A stretch of 64,000 nucleotides of DNA from Miscanthus floridulus (Eukaryota; Streptophyta; Magnoliopsida; Poales; Poaceae), in contig NC_089581.1 of NCBI RefSeq assembly GCF_019320115.1, positions 66,643,500-66,707,499 of the forward strand, given 5' to 3'. This document shows positions 20,980 through 32,984 of this stretch, in pieces. The notes beneath the pieces were generated by a model. It was not told where the DNA came from, ran no database searches, and saw only the letters and a list, made by a program, of their open reading frames with translations. Positions within the stretch are counted from its first letter, which is position 1. Every line of letters begins with the position of its first letter. The position numbers were made by a program, and so were the translations under genes.

Positions 20980-22030
20980 TGATTTTGCAGCCTGATATTT
21001 TAATACAAATAGTGTTTTCTCAGTGAAATAAGCTTACCACGTCCTGGAGGACAGCCAGGAGCGTGAGGTGCCTCATCAGCGGGATGAGTCCTCCAATTCA
21101 AACGCAGTCAGTCCATGATGTTTTAAGTGGAAGAGAATATGGAATCTGGCTTGTCCACCAAAAGTAAAATAGTTTATTTGGCGCCTAACACAAAATAGCC
21201 TAGCTCTGAGAATGAGCATCAAGAGACTGCCTAGTTTGCAAGCGCTTTGATGAGGACGGGGGACACTGCTTTCTTAAGTGTAAATTCGTTAGGAAATGTT
21301 GGCAGGAACTGGGGCTCAAGGTTGAGAGACTTGAGCTATTAGAGATGTGCTCCTCATGTGACATGATGGAGAGAATCCCAAACATGCCTGAAGAAAGGAG
21401 TACTATGATAGTGATCCGCCGGTGAAGCCGTAGATGCAAGCTTCGTGGTGACCAAGGTGGTGTGTCGCATGGCAAGGGAAGTTCAACGAAAGCCAAAAGT
21501 CCCTGCTGACAGGCTGATCAGGGTGGAGACTTCTTGGGTGGCTCCTCCGGAAGGTCTGTTGAAGATTAACACCAGTGTCATTTTTGTCCAGGCAACAAAG
21601 CAGAGAGGATGGGCTTTATTGTTAGAGACTACTCAGGAGAACCTATATTAGCAGGGGCGGGCAATTCTAGCAAAAATGTAGGAAGCAATTGCATGCTAGT
21701 AAACCTTGGAGGCGGCGATGACACATGGTATGTCTCTGAGTTCAACTAGAGACTAATTCGGTGTTCCTCAGTTGGAACAAGCTTCTCTAGGGGTGATCTT
21801 CAAAGATATTCGTGCTCTAGTAAGGGAATATGTCTCTGAGTTCAACTAGAGACTAATTCGGTGTTCCTCAGTTGGACCAAGCTTCTCTAAGGGTGATCTT
21901 CAAAGATATTCGTGCTCTAGTAAGGGAAAGTTTTTCTCATTTTGATTGCTTTTATGTCTCAAGAAATTGTAACTCATCCGCACATGAGATAACTACTTTA
22001 GGCTTGAGTTAAGGTTAAGATTGGAGGAAA
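20980..22030 (+). pseudogene. LINE 3' fragment (zinc-binding and RNase H-like region)
   Basis: On the plus strand, broken frames at about 21120-21430 give a zf-RVT-like block (FIWRL...LCxxC-type pattern with H and C ligands degraded). From 21445 a frame carries WVAPPEGLLKIN, the usual entry to the RNase H-like domain at the end of plant LINE ORF2. Stops follow at 21649 and beyond, and there is a 100-bp duplication inside. Only the 3' third of an element is left, so it is 5'-truncated and dead. Confidence 0.7.
21729..21928. repeat. 100-bp tandem duplication
   Basis: Two head-to-tail copies (21729-21828, 21829-21928) start tatgtctctgagttcaac and differ at two positions by eye. They lie within the LINE fragment, so the duplication is younger than that insertion. 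Confidence 0.95.
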
Positions 22031-22256
22031 CATAGAAGTATCCTATTCGTGCTTTTGTAATCAGTCGTGTTGCCCGCTTTTCAGCTGGGTTTGAAGTTAA
22101 TTTAAAGGCCCAAGAGCCAAGTTTTTTTTAAAAAAAAGCCTGAAGCCTGATTTCGGCCTGTTAAAGCAGGACCTAAACTTAAAATCGGATATTTTCTGAA
22201 GGAGTTCTGTTTCTGTTTCTAAAAACCGTATTTGCCTAAGGAGGAGTAGAATGGAG

Positions 22257-22352
22257 CAAAAAAAAAAAAAGAAAAAAAAAAGAAAAAAAAGAAAAACGAA
22301 ACTCCAAACCCCACAAGAAAAGGAGATCTAGAAAAGAAAAAGAAAAAAAAAT
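22257..22352 (+). promoter_or_regulatory. A-rich tract in the DPB promoter or leader
   Basis: About 95 bp made almost only of A with scattered G, about 180-275 bp upstream of the DPB start codon. A C/T-rich leader follows (22360-22530). Such tracts disfavour nucleosomes in general; a specific role here is inference. No perfect E2F site (TTTSSCGC) was seen in the 300 bp before the ATG. Confidence 0.5.
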
Positions 22353-22531
22353 TCTCAAGTCCGTTTTCTCCGCTCTCTCCCGTGCTCCTCTGCTCGGTTC
22401 TGCCGTTCCCTCGCATCTCCTCTCCCTCCAGACTCCAGGACTCTATTCCCTCGCACTTCTCGTCGCGTCGCTAGGGTTTCTCCCCGCTCCCTCCGCCGGT
22501 CCGCCCCAATTCCGGCCGATCCTAGCTCGCG

Positions 22532-25500
22532 ATGGTCTCCGGCGCCGGACCCTCCGGCGGGGCAGCCCACTCCGCGTCCACCGGTGGTGGGGGCGGCTCC
22601 CCCTCCGACAGGGGCGGCGCCGCGCCCTCGGCCTCGGCGTCGGTCTCTACGCCAGCCAGCGAGAGCACCGTCGCCCGCCGCCTCAACGGACTTGACCTCC
22701 AGAGCGACGACGCGCCATCGTCGCAGCCAGCCGCGAGGTGCGTGACCACCGCCGGCTTGATTCCATCCTTGGTCGAGTTGGGATTTCGGCTCCCCTGCTT
22801 AATTACTTGCTCAGAGGGACTGTGTGATGTGCCGCGTGAGCTAGTGGTGTTTTGCGGGTTTGAGCTAAGGGGGTTTGGTCGTGTGGATAGTACCGTGCCG
22901 ATCTGCATTTGTTCCTGCTCTAGATCTGCCTTATGTGTGGTCTTTAGCTTGTTCTGGAGTGTGGGAATTGCCGAATTGGTGGAAGGGGTCGCTAGTGTTT
23001 TTAGAGGATCCTTTTGAACCTGACTAAATTGTTATGGCTCTTTTACAAGCACGTTAAAACAAGCCACACAACATTGTTGTTAGTGTCATTGCATGCATGA
23101 TAAATTTATTCTTAAATTTGTTTCTCAACTTACTGTATTAGTATTGGGAATTCTAGCTAGTGCTTGTGGCATTTTAATTGTATTGGTTTTGTATATGTTC
23201 ATTCTATCATGAAACAGAAACTCTGGAATTTGTCCTTTTTATAGCTCTTGTAGCAGCTCATGGCACCTTTGCACAGAGAACATGACTTTTGGATGATTTT
23301 CTATTTTTTTGCCACCTTTGGTATCCCTTGTTGATTTCTCTAGGTGTATATTTTTTTTCCGAGGTTAGATATTCTAGCTTATTGATTGATCCAGAACTAG
23401 TAATGTTTAAATAACTTAAATTTTGTTTTGCTTTACCACAGTAACTTCAGCTTGCTACTGTTTCATATTTGGTAACTTGCATCATGTCTTATTTTCACTT
23501 ATTTATCTGGCCATTTACGTAACACATTTCTAAAACACAGCTGCTTCTCTATTTATGATGCAGCAAGAAGAAAAAGAGAGGGGCACGTGCAGTTGGTCCT
23601 GACAAAAATGGCCGTGGATTGCGCCAATTTAGCATGAGAGGTGGTTTAAAGAGTTCCTTTACCATTTTCACTTGTTTTTGGTTTATGTGAGCATAAGAGA
23701 AATGAGATTGACATAAAAGTCTCTCTTTTTTTTTTCAACTGTGCGTGCCACAATTTTTTAAATTATTTCTTTGATTTGTTTGCATCATACATGTGCTGTA
23801 CTATGCTTGAGTGGGCCAATTTATTGAGCTGGAGTTCACTGCATGTTAGGTTTTCAAGTTTCATGAAGTTTTTATTTATTTTTTCAGTCTGTGAGAAAGT
23901 CGAAAGCAAAGGGAGAACAACCTACAATGAGGTATCCACTCTCTTTTCTATGTTAGCTATACCTAGTCTTATTTGGTACAGTTACATTGTATAACATCCC
24001 TTTTTGCAAAGCAGAAGTTCGTATAAGCAGCCAGTGAACATTAGGTACTGCCATAGGAGTAGCACAGAAGATACAGACTCACCTCTAAAGTTTACAACTA
24101 AACCACATGTGTTTAACCATTCGTCCCATATACTTTATACCTGTGTGGATTTTCAGCAGAAGAGCTGGTATCTTTAGAAGAGCGCTGATATTGATAAGAA
24201 GTGGCAAATAAACTGTTATATTTACTCCCTCCGTTCCAAATTGTAAGTCATTCTGGCTTTTCTTAGTGCATAGTTTTTGCTATGCACCTAGATATACGCT
24301 ATGTCTAGATCAATGTTTTCAGGTCGTCTAGTCGAACCTAGTCGCTATAGGACCGACCAGGCGACTAATCGTGATTAGTCGTCGACCAGGCCGATTAGTC
24401 GAGCCTAGTCGACCCTGGTCGTCCATATAATCGTCCTATGCATCAGGACATATACATACTATATATATACCTATATGTACTATATAGTGTACACAATATA
24501 GCAAGCATCAAGACTACATTAGTGTTTAGCAAGTGACTTACTTGTGGGAGTTGTTTTCTTGCCTTTTCTTCACTGTCCAACTGTCCCAAACTCCATTCCC
24601 AAACTCCATTCCTTAACTGTCCCAAACTCCATTCCCTTTCCAGCAAAAAAAAAACAGCCAAAACTAGTCGTCCCACCCCTAATCGGACGACTAATCGCGA
24701 TTAGGCGACGATTAGTCGGACGACCAGGCCCCTAATCGAGCTAATCGGGTCGAGGTCCCTAATCGAGCACCCAGGACCGATTAGGACGATTAATCGCGAT
24801 TAATCGCGATTAATCGGACGACTTGAAATCATTGGTCTAGATGTATAGTAAAATCTATGTATCTAAAAAGGCCAAAACGATTTACAATTTTGAATGGAGT
24901 ACATCATATGTTGATATACGTAAGTAAACTGTTACTGTGTGGATTTGCCACCTCTTGTCAATATCAGTGCCTTTCTGGGGCATGAACAACACAAACAGCA
25001 TCAAATTATTGTTTGTAGTTTCTTATTTTTTTAGAAAAGGAATAACTCTTAACTAATGAACAATATTCTGGGAAGATACTCTTGTGGATCGTCACAACTT
25101 CATAATATTGGATATTGATCTATACCAGGAATATATCTTGGTTTAACAGTGTGGGATGGAGATTCTGCTTTGGTCCCTCCTCCACATCATTATTTTTAGT
25201 TAAATGTAAACATTGCATCCCCTTTCCCCTGCATCTCCTTCTATCAATCTGTTGCAGCATCAGAAAATTTATGCATATGGCGTGCATTTTTCAGGTGGCA
25301 GATGAACTGGTTGCTGAGTTTTCAGATCCCAATATTAATATTGACTCTCCAGATCCTGATAATCCCTCCGCGGTAATACTACTATGACTCTTGGTCAGTG
25401 ATTTATCAAGTAGTTAAATGCCATTCTGATTATGTTAAAAATGCAGCAACAATATGATGAGAAAAACATTCGAAGAAGAGTTTATGATGCGCTGAATGTC

Positions 25501-28500
25501 CTAATGGCTATGGAAATTATATCTAAAGATAAAAAGGAAATACAGTGGAGAGGCTTGCCCAAGACAAGTATGAACGATATTGAAGAATTGAAGGTTCTGC
25601 TCCTTATCAATAATAATGTGGATTTGCTGAGAGTTTGACCCTTTCTGCTCATTTCATTAAGTTTATGCATATATTGCAGACAGAGGTCATTGGACTGAAA
25701 GGTAGGATTGACAAGAAAACTGCATATCTGCAGGACTTACAAGATCAAGTAAGAATTGACTGGTCCCTTCTTTCTTAATTTCCTCATGATATAAGCCAAT
25801 TGATAACATCAATATTCTGTGTCCCCCAATGTTATATAAAACTACGACTGGTGACCTATTATGCAGTACTTTTGATTCATACACTTTAAATGTGAAATAC
25901 CTAGCATTGTAGATTTCATGGTTTCTGTTGCACTCAAAATTAATTGTACATTTGTCCATGAGACTATTTCAAGAATAGCATTAGAAAATTTAACTCTCCT
26001 GGATCTTAAATTTGGAAGCGCTTCTGCATCTTAAATTTGGAAGCGCTTCTGCACGCTGATGTGGCACAACAACCAGGTGCATACAGAATTAGGTGAATGC
26101 CTAGCCTTCTCTGCTCATTTGTTACATTATTAAAGCAAAATGCAGAGATGCCTTTGAGTTTATGTTGGATTGTATAATTAAAGCAAAAGTGATTCAGTTG
26201 CTACATGGATTTCAGAAATACTCCGTCCCAAAATATAAGTGCATGTCTCGCATTTCGAGGAGTCAACCAATCCATTGATTAAATATATTAAAAAATACTA
26301 ATATTCATGATACCAAATAAGAATAATTAGATTAATCACGCTAGATATTTTCATAGTAAACCTATGGATATACAAATGTTGAAACTTGAAAATAGTTGAC
26401 TCGAAATGTGAGATGTGCACTTATTTTGGGACGGAAGGAGTATATATTTTGGAGGGTCCTGTATGGCTGTGTGATCTTTTTTTTTATCTAGTTTGCTGCT
26501 CAGTGGACTTTTGTGCTACTAAGTGTCTCTTGCATTGTTTTTGAGGCGCTGCGGCGACGCGCGGCGCCGTACCCCCTTCACAACGCCTAAGGCGTTTATG
26601 GCGGACGCCTAGGCGACGCCATACGATCATCTTAATATATAATGATACTAAAATTCAGAAGCAAATCATACCTTAATATTGCCAAGTCTTAGCATGTAAT
26701 ACCATAATAAATAATGCTACCAGAGTGCTAGTGCACAACGTAAAGTAGCAAAATAGCAAATCTGAAATCTCTCATCATTCAATAGCCACAAATTAGTCTC
26801 TAATAACATAATATAACTTAATGACTAGTGCTGCAGGGAAAGAAACATAGGAAAGAAACAGAGGAAGAGGGAAAGAAACAGAGGAAGAGGAGGGAAGCAG
26901 AGGAAGAGAAAGAAACAGAGGAAGAGGAGGGAAGCAGGGCTGCAGAGGAGACCAGAGAGGAGGCAGGGAGCATACGAGGCGGACGGGTCGACGGAGGCGG
27001 GCGAGCAGGTGCGGACAGGCAGGAGCTGCAGGTGCTGTGCGGATGGACCCCTGGTGGACTCGAGCAGCCAGGAGGAGATGCAGGGGTGGGCTCGCGGGAG
27101 GTGCGCGCGGCCGGTGGACTCGAGCAAGGAGTGGCAAGCCTCCGCCTCTGCCTCCGACTCTGCCACCAAGAAGCAGGGCAGCCGCCGCCGCTGCCTCTTT
27201 TCCTCTCCTCTCTCCGTGAAGCTGCAGCGGCCCGCACCTGTGGTAAAAGCCCTCGTGCGGGAGGTTTGCCGCGCAACAGCATATATGCGGTCGATTCCCG
27301 CCCTTTTCCTTCTAGTGCGGACGCGACGCGGTCGATTCCCCGCCCGATTCCGTCTTCCTCTCGACTTGCTGCTCCGGCGTCCGCCACAGGCCTCTAGGCG
27401 CTCGCCCGACGCCTTTCCACGCCTAATCGACGCCTAATCTCATATGGCGGACGCCATACGCACGCATACCGTGGCGACCCCGACGCCCAGCACCTTGGGC
27501 ACGCCTTGTCGCCTAGGCGACGTCTAGGCGACGCCTCAAAAACAATGGTCTCTCGATCAGAATTAATCATTGTAAGTCATGTTCCAGAACATTAGCATGA
27601 AGCTGTTTTTAGTACATGCGTTGTTAACTGTTTTTCTCCATTGCAGATTGAATTAGTAATGATATTTGTTCCTTCATTTTTCAATGTTGAATCTGAAATA
27701 TTTTGAAACTCATTCATTTGTTATGTTACTTCATGCTTTGTGAATCTTATGAGTTTTTTTTTAGTATGCATGTCTCCAAAACTTGGTTCGACGGAATGAG
27801 CAGCTATATGGGTCGGGAGATGCACCCTCCGGTGGAGTGGCCTTGCCATTTATACTAGTTAAGGTAAAAATAATGCTCCATGTTCTCCAAACATGGATCT
27901 AGAGATACTTCATTGTATCATTATGTTCCAATGCCAGTTTCAAAAGAGAACATTTTGAGCCATTTCAGAGATACCCTAGCAAGCGAGATGTCGTTGGAAG
28001 CAAATGGATTCCATTGTGGATTTGAATAGAAATGTTCCACCATCCAAAGCCCTATTTCATTGTTTAGACTTTCACAGTGTCCACTTTCTATTTTTTATTT
28101 TTTGATAGAAATGCCTCATCATTTAGTAACATGCTACATATTGATCAAGAAATTTATTTATTTTAGGCTAACTGATATTTAACTTCGAAGTCTTAAATTC
28201 ATAAAATAACAAGGTTCCAAATATGACTAATTTCCATAAAAGTTCCTATTGTTGAGTTTGGGACATAGATTTTGAATAAGAGGAGTTGCAGCTTCAGTAG
28301 TTGTAATCCGATCAAGTTCTTAAAAACAATGTGAACTAGCTGGTTCATCTTTTGTTTAGTGGGTGGTGGGTACCACAACAATTTTTTTTTGAAATTGGCG
28401 GTATCTTTATGTTGCTTTATGTTAGACGACACATGGGTAGCTGGCCCAATGGGCTGCTCGGTTGATGTCACTATGGGCCATGCGCCCACACATAATTAGG

Positions 28501-30870
28501 TTATTAGGATGGTTATGATTGAGTCATTATAGGCAAGGATCACCGTAGATTGTTTCTGTTTTATAAGCCAAACGCTAGGTCATCCGGTCATCCTTGCCGA
28601 TACATGTGTAACCTTTTATCCTCCATAACCAATCCATCAATTTCGTGCCATATTCTTACATGGTATTAGGCTGGTCGATCCTCAACCTTCTGCTTCCGCT
28701 CAAACCCTAACTCCACCCTCCAGCTGTCATGCCTATTGGGCTGCCACCGGCCTCCTTCGCTTCCCTTGGCACTGCCACTGATGAGCGCTCCAAGGCTGCT
28801 GCAGCCGCCGATAGCGGGTGCGTGGCAGCCACCAAAGCTGAGGAAGCTGCACGCACCCTAGCGCATCACTGCCACTGCCAAGGCATGTAGTGGAACCCTG
28901 GCACTGATGGTGCCGACACCCTGGAGGCTGCTGAGCACGAAGCCGCCACCGCTGCCAAGGATCGCTAGGACACCATTGACCACGAGCACGTGGCTTTGGA
29001 GCGCGCAGCCATCCAGGCCAATGATGACCGTGCTGAGTCCAACGGGAGTCAGTGCACACGGACCCCCTTCCCTTCGTGATCCTCTCCTTCTCCATGAGAC
29101 TGCTGCCTTGGCCAACCTCTATGCCGACGCCCACGCCCATGCCCAGACGGTCGCTGTACAGAACGTCTGCACCCTGGTGCCTCTCATCCTTGACCTCACC
29201 TTTGGCCACTACTTTAGGTGGCACGAGCTCTTCCTCCGATCTTGGTAAGTACTCCCTTGAGGCCCATGTCCTCAGCGACGACCCTGACCCAACTCTACCA
29301 GATTGGGTGCGCCTGGACTGAGGTTAAGTCAATGCTCCTCGGCATGATCTGCAACGAGTTGGTCGGGATGGTGTTGAAACACCGTGTCTCTGCACGCACT
29401 ACCTGGCTCACCATTGAGACCTAGTTTCTCTGCAACCAGGAATGTGTGCACTCTACCTCGATGCAGAGTTTTGCTACTTCGTTCAAGACGATCCCTTGAT
29501 CGTGGACTACTGCCGGTGCTTCAAGATCATGGCTGACGCCCTCTCCGATCTCGCGATCTCGGTAAGCCTGTGGTTGACCACACCCTCGTCCTCAATGTCA
29601 TCCATGGCCTCACCGAGAAATTCACTGCCATCGGGATGCATCTTCAATGAAGCTGGCCCTTCTCCACCTTCCTCAAGGCACGCACAAACTGGTTGATGGA
29701 GGAACTGAGCATTGGTGCCATGTGTCTGTTGTTATGACTTTTGAATTGGTCTGTTTTAGTGAACTATAATGGCAAGAATCATTAGCATTAAGGCCATGCA
29801 GAAGCATCCTTAGTGAACTCTTGTTGCTTTGCTACCATTACCTTTGTTCATCACTTTTATTCCTTGTGTTATGTCTTCTTAACTTCATTATGCAAGTTCC
29901 ATAATTTTTTTTGGCCATGATGTGCTAAATGACAGTTACCTTCATTTGTTGTGTAACCAGACACGTCCTCATGCAACTGTAGAAGTGGAGATATCAGAAG
30001 ATATGCAGCTTGTGCATTTTGACTTCAATAGGTAAGACAAGAATTACATTCTGTTCCCCTTTGCATTATATATCTTGTGAGCCAGATAAACAGTCTTTAA
30101 TAACATATGTATCTCCTGATTTTGGACTCCTAATGAAAAGATGTCCGTTCATAAGAATGTGTTAGATCTATAACATCTTCTGGATGATTCAACAATTTTA
30201 TTCCATGATTCTTATGCAATTAGTACTTCCCCAGACCCCGCACAGAGCGGGAGCTCTCTGCACTGGGTACACCCTTTTTTTATTCTTATGCAATTAGTAC
30301 ATGAAACTCTCTTTAATGATTTGTGAATGCGGTTGCTTGATTTTTTTTTTGAAAGCACAGCCTGTCTATTTCTAATCAGGGGGCTCTCATGATTTTTCTC
30401 CCTTCTGTGATCTTAATGTCCTAATCTATGAGCAGATGGAATGCCAGTTTGCTGAATTATTTTTCACTTGAGAACATCTAACTAGCCTTTTTACTCACAT
30501 GAACTGATGAGCGTTTTCTCATTTCTGTGATAGATGTTTTCAATTTTTTTTGCTTTGCCTTCAAGGTCTTATGTACATTGCATGAAGGGCTCCTGAGTGC
30601 TAAACCCTTGCTGACTCGCATATTTCTCAAAAATGCAGCGCTCCTTTTGAGTTGCAGGATGATACCTTTGTACTGAAGGCAATGGGATTATCTGGCAAAG
30701 AAGAAAATGATTGTACACAAGCTCCTGTTGTGAATGGAGGTGAGTGCTCAAGTACACCGAACAATTATTGGCATCAATCACCGCAGCCTCCAGGGCCAAG
30801 AGGAGTTAGGATACCAAACTCGCCTCCTATTCCAGGGATACTAAAAGGGCGCGTCAAACATGAACACTAG
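22532..30870 (+). CDS. DPB: E2F dimerisation partner, DPB-type transcription factor, nine exons
   Basis: Exons: 22532-22737, 23564-23640, 23888-23931, 25295-25372, 25447-25593, 25680-25748, 27765-27863, 29961-30031, 30639-30870. All junctions are GT-AG and in phase: 1,023 bp, 340 residues. The Gly/Ser-rich start is followed by [10 protein letters not shown] and the basic SKKKKRG (69-75, likely nuclear signal). The winged-helix DNA-binding domain spans about 86-173, from GRGLRQFSM to EIQWRGLP, with the DP signature [15 protein letters not shown] (142-156). The dimerisation region (about 180-265) holds a coiled coil and the plant-conserved [15 protein letters not shown]. The C-terminus is Pro/Asn-rich. 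DP proteins pair with E2F to control S-phase genes. It matches plant DPB in order and exon joins; the tail is shorter than in Arabidopsis. Introns 3, 6 and 7 are enlarged by transposons. Confidence 0.96.
24225..24900. mobile_element. Stowaway MITE in DPB intron 3, split by a hAT element
   Basis: Ends CTCCCTCCGTTCCAAATTG and CAATTTTGAATGGAG-type are inverted, with TA on both sides (24223-24224 and 24900-24901). Without the inner element (24311-24834 plus one duplication copy) the MITE is about 145 bp. The nesting gives the order of events: Stowaway first, hAT second. Confidence 0.85.
24311..24834. mobile_element. Non-autonomous hAT element in DPB intron 3, 524 bp
   Basis: It begins CAATGTTTTCAGGTCGTC and ends GACGACTTGAAATCATTG, with 16 of 18 terminal bases matching. 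It is flanked by a perfect 8-bp duplication GTCTAGAT (24303-24310, 24835-24842). Sub-terminal regions are packed with CTAGTCG / CGATTAGTCG words in both orientations. The centre has three copies of tcccaaactccattcc. No transposase. Confidence 0.92.
26219..26441. mobile_element. Stowaway MITE in DPB intron 6
   Basis: Inverted ends CTCCGTCCCAAAATATAAGT and ACTTATTTTGGGACGGAAGGAG are flanked by TA. The inner arms also pair (tcgcatttcgag with ctcgaaatgtgag), so the element folds into a long hairpin. Confidence 0.85.
26533..27547. mobile_element. Non-autonomous hAT element in DPB intron 6, 1,015 bp
   Basis: It starts CATTGTTTTTGAGGCG and ends CGCCTCAAAAACAATG, giving perfect 16-bp inverted ends. 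Flanking 8-mers are GTCTCTTG (26525-26532) and GTCTCTCG (27548-27555), 7 of 8 identical. Sub-terminal DNA is rich in GGCGACGCC / CCTAGGCG words. The centre (26830-26960) is a Gly/Glu/Lys-coding purine repeat of aggaagag units, followed by GC-rich sequence with several overlapping open frames. No transposase, so mobility needs help from elsewhere. Confidence 0.9.
28490..29720 (+). mobile_element. Copia retrotransposon fragment (LTR tail and gag) in DPB intron 7
   Basis: The primer-binding-site-like TGGTATTAGGCTGG at about 28661 (a mutated form of tRNA-Met site TGGTATCAGAGC) is followed by a gag-type frame from about 28729. The 29052-29700 region, over two frames with stops, holds [33 protein letters not shown] and VLNVIHGL, as in the UBN2-type gag of small copia elements. 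No pol and no second LTR were found. It is in the same orientation as DPB. The left border is approximate. Confidence 0.65.
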
Positions 30871-31340
30871 GCTTTAATATGCTTGGTGGTGTCGAATGAG
30901 CTATTTACTTTATTGTTCCCCAGCTAGTTTTACCTGTAGAAAATGCTTGTAAATTATGCCGGTAGGGGCAATCGCGGTCTAATTTGACTTTGCTGATGGA
31001 TAGTTCGATGGTTGTCATGATGTGCCATACGCCTAGCTCACATTAACTCCTAGTATCAGTTATCTGGTCGAGGAAAAGAATCTTTGGTCAAGTGTAATTG
31101 TGTAGTTTATCTTCTTGAAATAGTCGGCATATCGTATCTTGGGACATTTTGCATTAGATTTTATACCTTTTTTATGAGGTTTTTGTGTGGGGGGAATTCC
31201 GATTTTAGGAATACAGTGTTGTCAGTGCACTCCGAGTGAGATTATATATACAATAAAAGGCAAATGTTTGTCTAGAATTCAGTTGCTTTCTGATGGCAAT
31301 GTTACATATCGAATTCCTGTATTTTTATACTATGTATCTT
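30871..31340 (+). other. 3' UTR region of DPB (predicted)
   Basis: AT-rich sequence after the TAG stop at 30870. Candidate AATAAA-like signals include acaataaaagg at about 31251. The true end needs transcript data. Confidence 0.4.
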
Positions 31341-31789
31341 TGCTCTTTGCAAAATCATATTTTACAAGCACATGATATTTTGGAGCTTAACATTTTTTCT
31401 TATTGAGCAAAAATCATGTAGGACATTCAATGGCTGAATTGGTCTAGCAAATCTCTATTTATATAAATAGATAAGGGCAACTTAGTCTCGTGGAAGCTTG
31501 TACTCCCTTAAGTTCTATTCTTTCCATATTGAGGTCACTAGCTGCTAACATATTTAAGAAGACACACGGTTTGAAAGTCCAATTTGGGGTTTCGGACTTT
31601 TATTTGTCTGGCTGCAGTCTACTCCTTGAGCAACTACGGTTTGAAAGAAGTAACTCATTAAGAAAATATCAGACTTTTTTTAGAACCTGTTGTAACATGC
31701 CGAAATCAGGTTCCTTTTTTAAGAAGGGAATTGCGAGCCCAGAATTTCAACTGCTGATGATTAATATAGCGATAATGATATAGCTCGGG
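31341..31789. other. AT-rich intergenic stretch
   Basis: A short local repeat is present: cggtttgaaag occurs at 31567 and 31637, with ggactttt / gactttttt nearby. No gene is supported. Confidence 0.4.
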
Positions 31790-32835
31790 CGTGTGACCCA
31801 TGACTTTCTATTGTCTGAACATGGCTCATCCTCATTCACTCGCCCGTGTTGTTTGCGTGACTTCCAGCCTGGATCTTATGGCTCATCCTCATCCACACAA
31901 CAGTGTTGCTCACGCCGCTCTATGTTGTGCGTCTCTGCTCGCGGTCACAGGACGCCCTTGCCTGAGCTACTCGTCGGCGCCGCCCCTGCCTCAGCCTGAG
32001 CCGCTTGCCGGCGTTGCCTCCGCTCGAGTTGCGTGCCCTAGCCTGTACTCGCGCCTCTCGTCGTGGCTGCATTCCATCCACCTGCTGTGACCAATGGAGA
32101 GGTTTGTACCGCCGCCGAGCTCCGCACCGGTGACCTCTGCGTACTCCGTGGCATCGAGCTCCGGGCCGGTGTCGAGCTCCACAACGACGAGCTTTATTCG
32201 TCCAAGCAGCAAGGTGACATTGCGCTTGCGCTAAAAGTGCATGTTGCAAGAGTATGTTTCAATTGTTTCAGATATTTCATAGGAATATTGCAAGTGTTTT
32301 ATACGGATGTTGCAAAACAGCAAAAGTAGATCGAGATGTTGTATATGATGCAATGGTTGTACGTGTATGTTGCAAACTCCTGTTCTCAATGTTTCATCTG
32401 TTTTTCCGACGTATGTTGCAAGTGTGTTTATCTGGATGTTACATATGTTTTAACACATATGATGCAAGTGTTTTTATCTGGATGTTGCATATGTTTACAA
32501 TAGTTTTTAGTGTTTTTAGGTGTTTTTGCAAGTGTTTTAGAAGCATGTTTCAAATGTTTTATTTATTTTCAGACGTATGTTGCAATCATTGCATCTGGAT
32601 GTTTTAAAACTAGATCAGGTGTTGCATCTCCCTCCTCGCCTTTCTGCTGTCTCGGTGTTAGGGTGCAGGAAGCGAGTGCTGGTGGAGGTGGTCTCCACTG
32701 GCGTGGGTGGGCCCCACGTGCTTGCGGGCAGGTGCAACAGGTCAGACATAGGCGAGCAGGCACGGGACGAGTGGCAGCGGCGCGCGCGTCTGAACGAGGG
32801 CTAGCGTTCGAACTGTTTGGGCGCTAGCCACTCCG
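31790..32835. repeat. Unclassified repeat with degenerate ATGTTGCAAGTGTTTT units
   Basis: The left third (31790-32090) is GC-rich with two copies of atggctcatcctcat. The middle (32235-32605) is a run of about ten degenerate units of 25-40 bp built on atgttgcaagtgtttt-atctgg. The right end (32606-32835) is GC-rich again, ending gggcgctagccactcc. It looks like one dispersed repeat unit, but no inverted ends or target duplication were found. Confidence 0.45.
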
Positions 32836-32837
32836 TT

Positions 32838-32984
32838 AGGGCCTGCTTAGTTAGCTACCAAAAGCTACCATGCAAAAAATTTGACAAGAAAAAATTGCCA
32901 AACCAAGGGCAAAAATTTTTGCCATAGATTTCGCATGCTAATTGTGAGGTGTTGACAATTTTTGGTAGCAAACTAAATGGCTGC
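32838..32984. mobile_element. Short MITE with ~25-bp inverted ends
   Basis: Left end gggcctgcttagttagctac followed by caaaa pairs with right end tttttggtagcaaactaaat followed by ggctgcc. The target duplication is unclear. Confidence 0.6.

Noticed and set aside
26828..27397. 189-codon Glu/Lys-rich ORF in the intron 6 hAT element
   Set aside because: Product of a purine repeat followed by GC-rich DNA with three overlapping frames.
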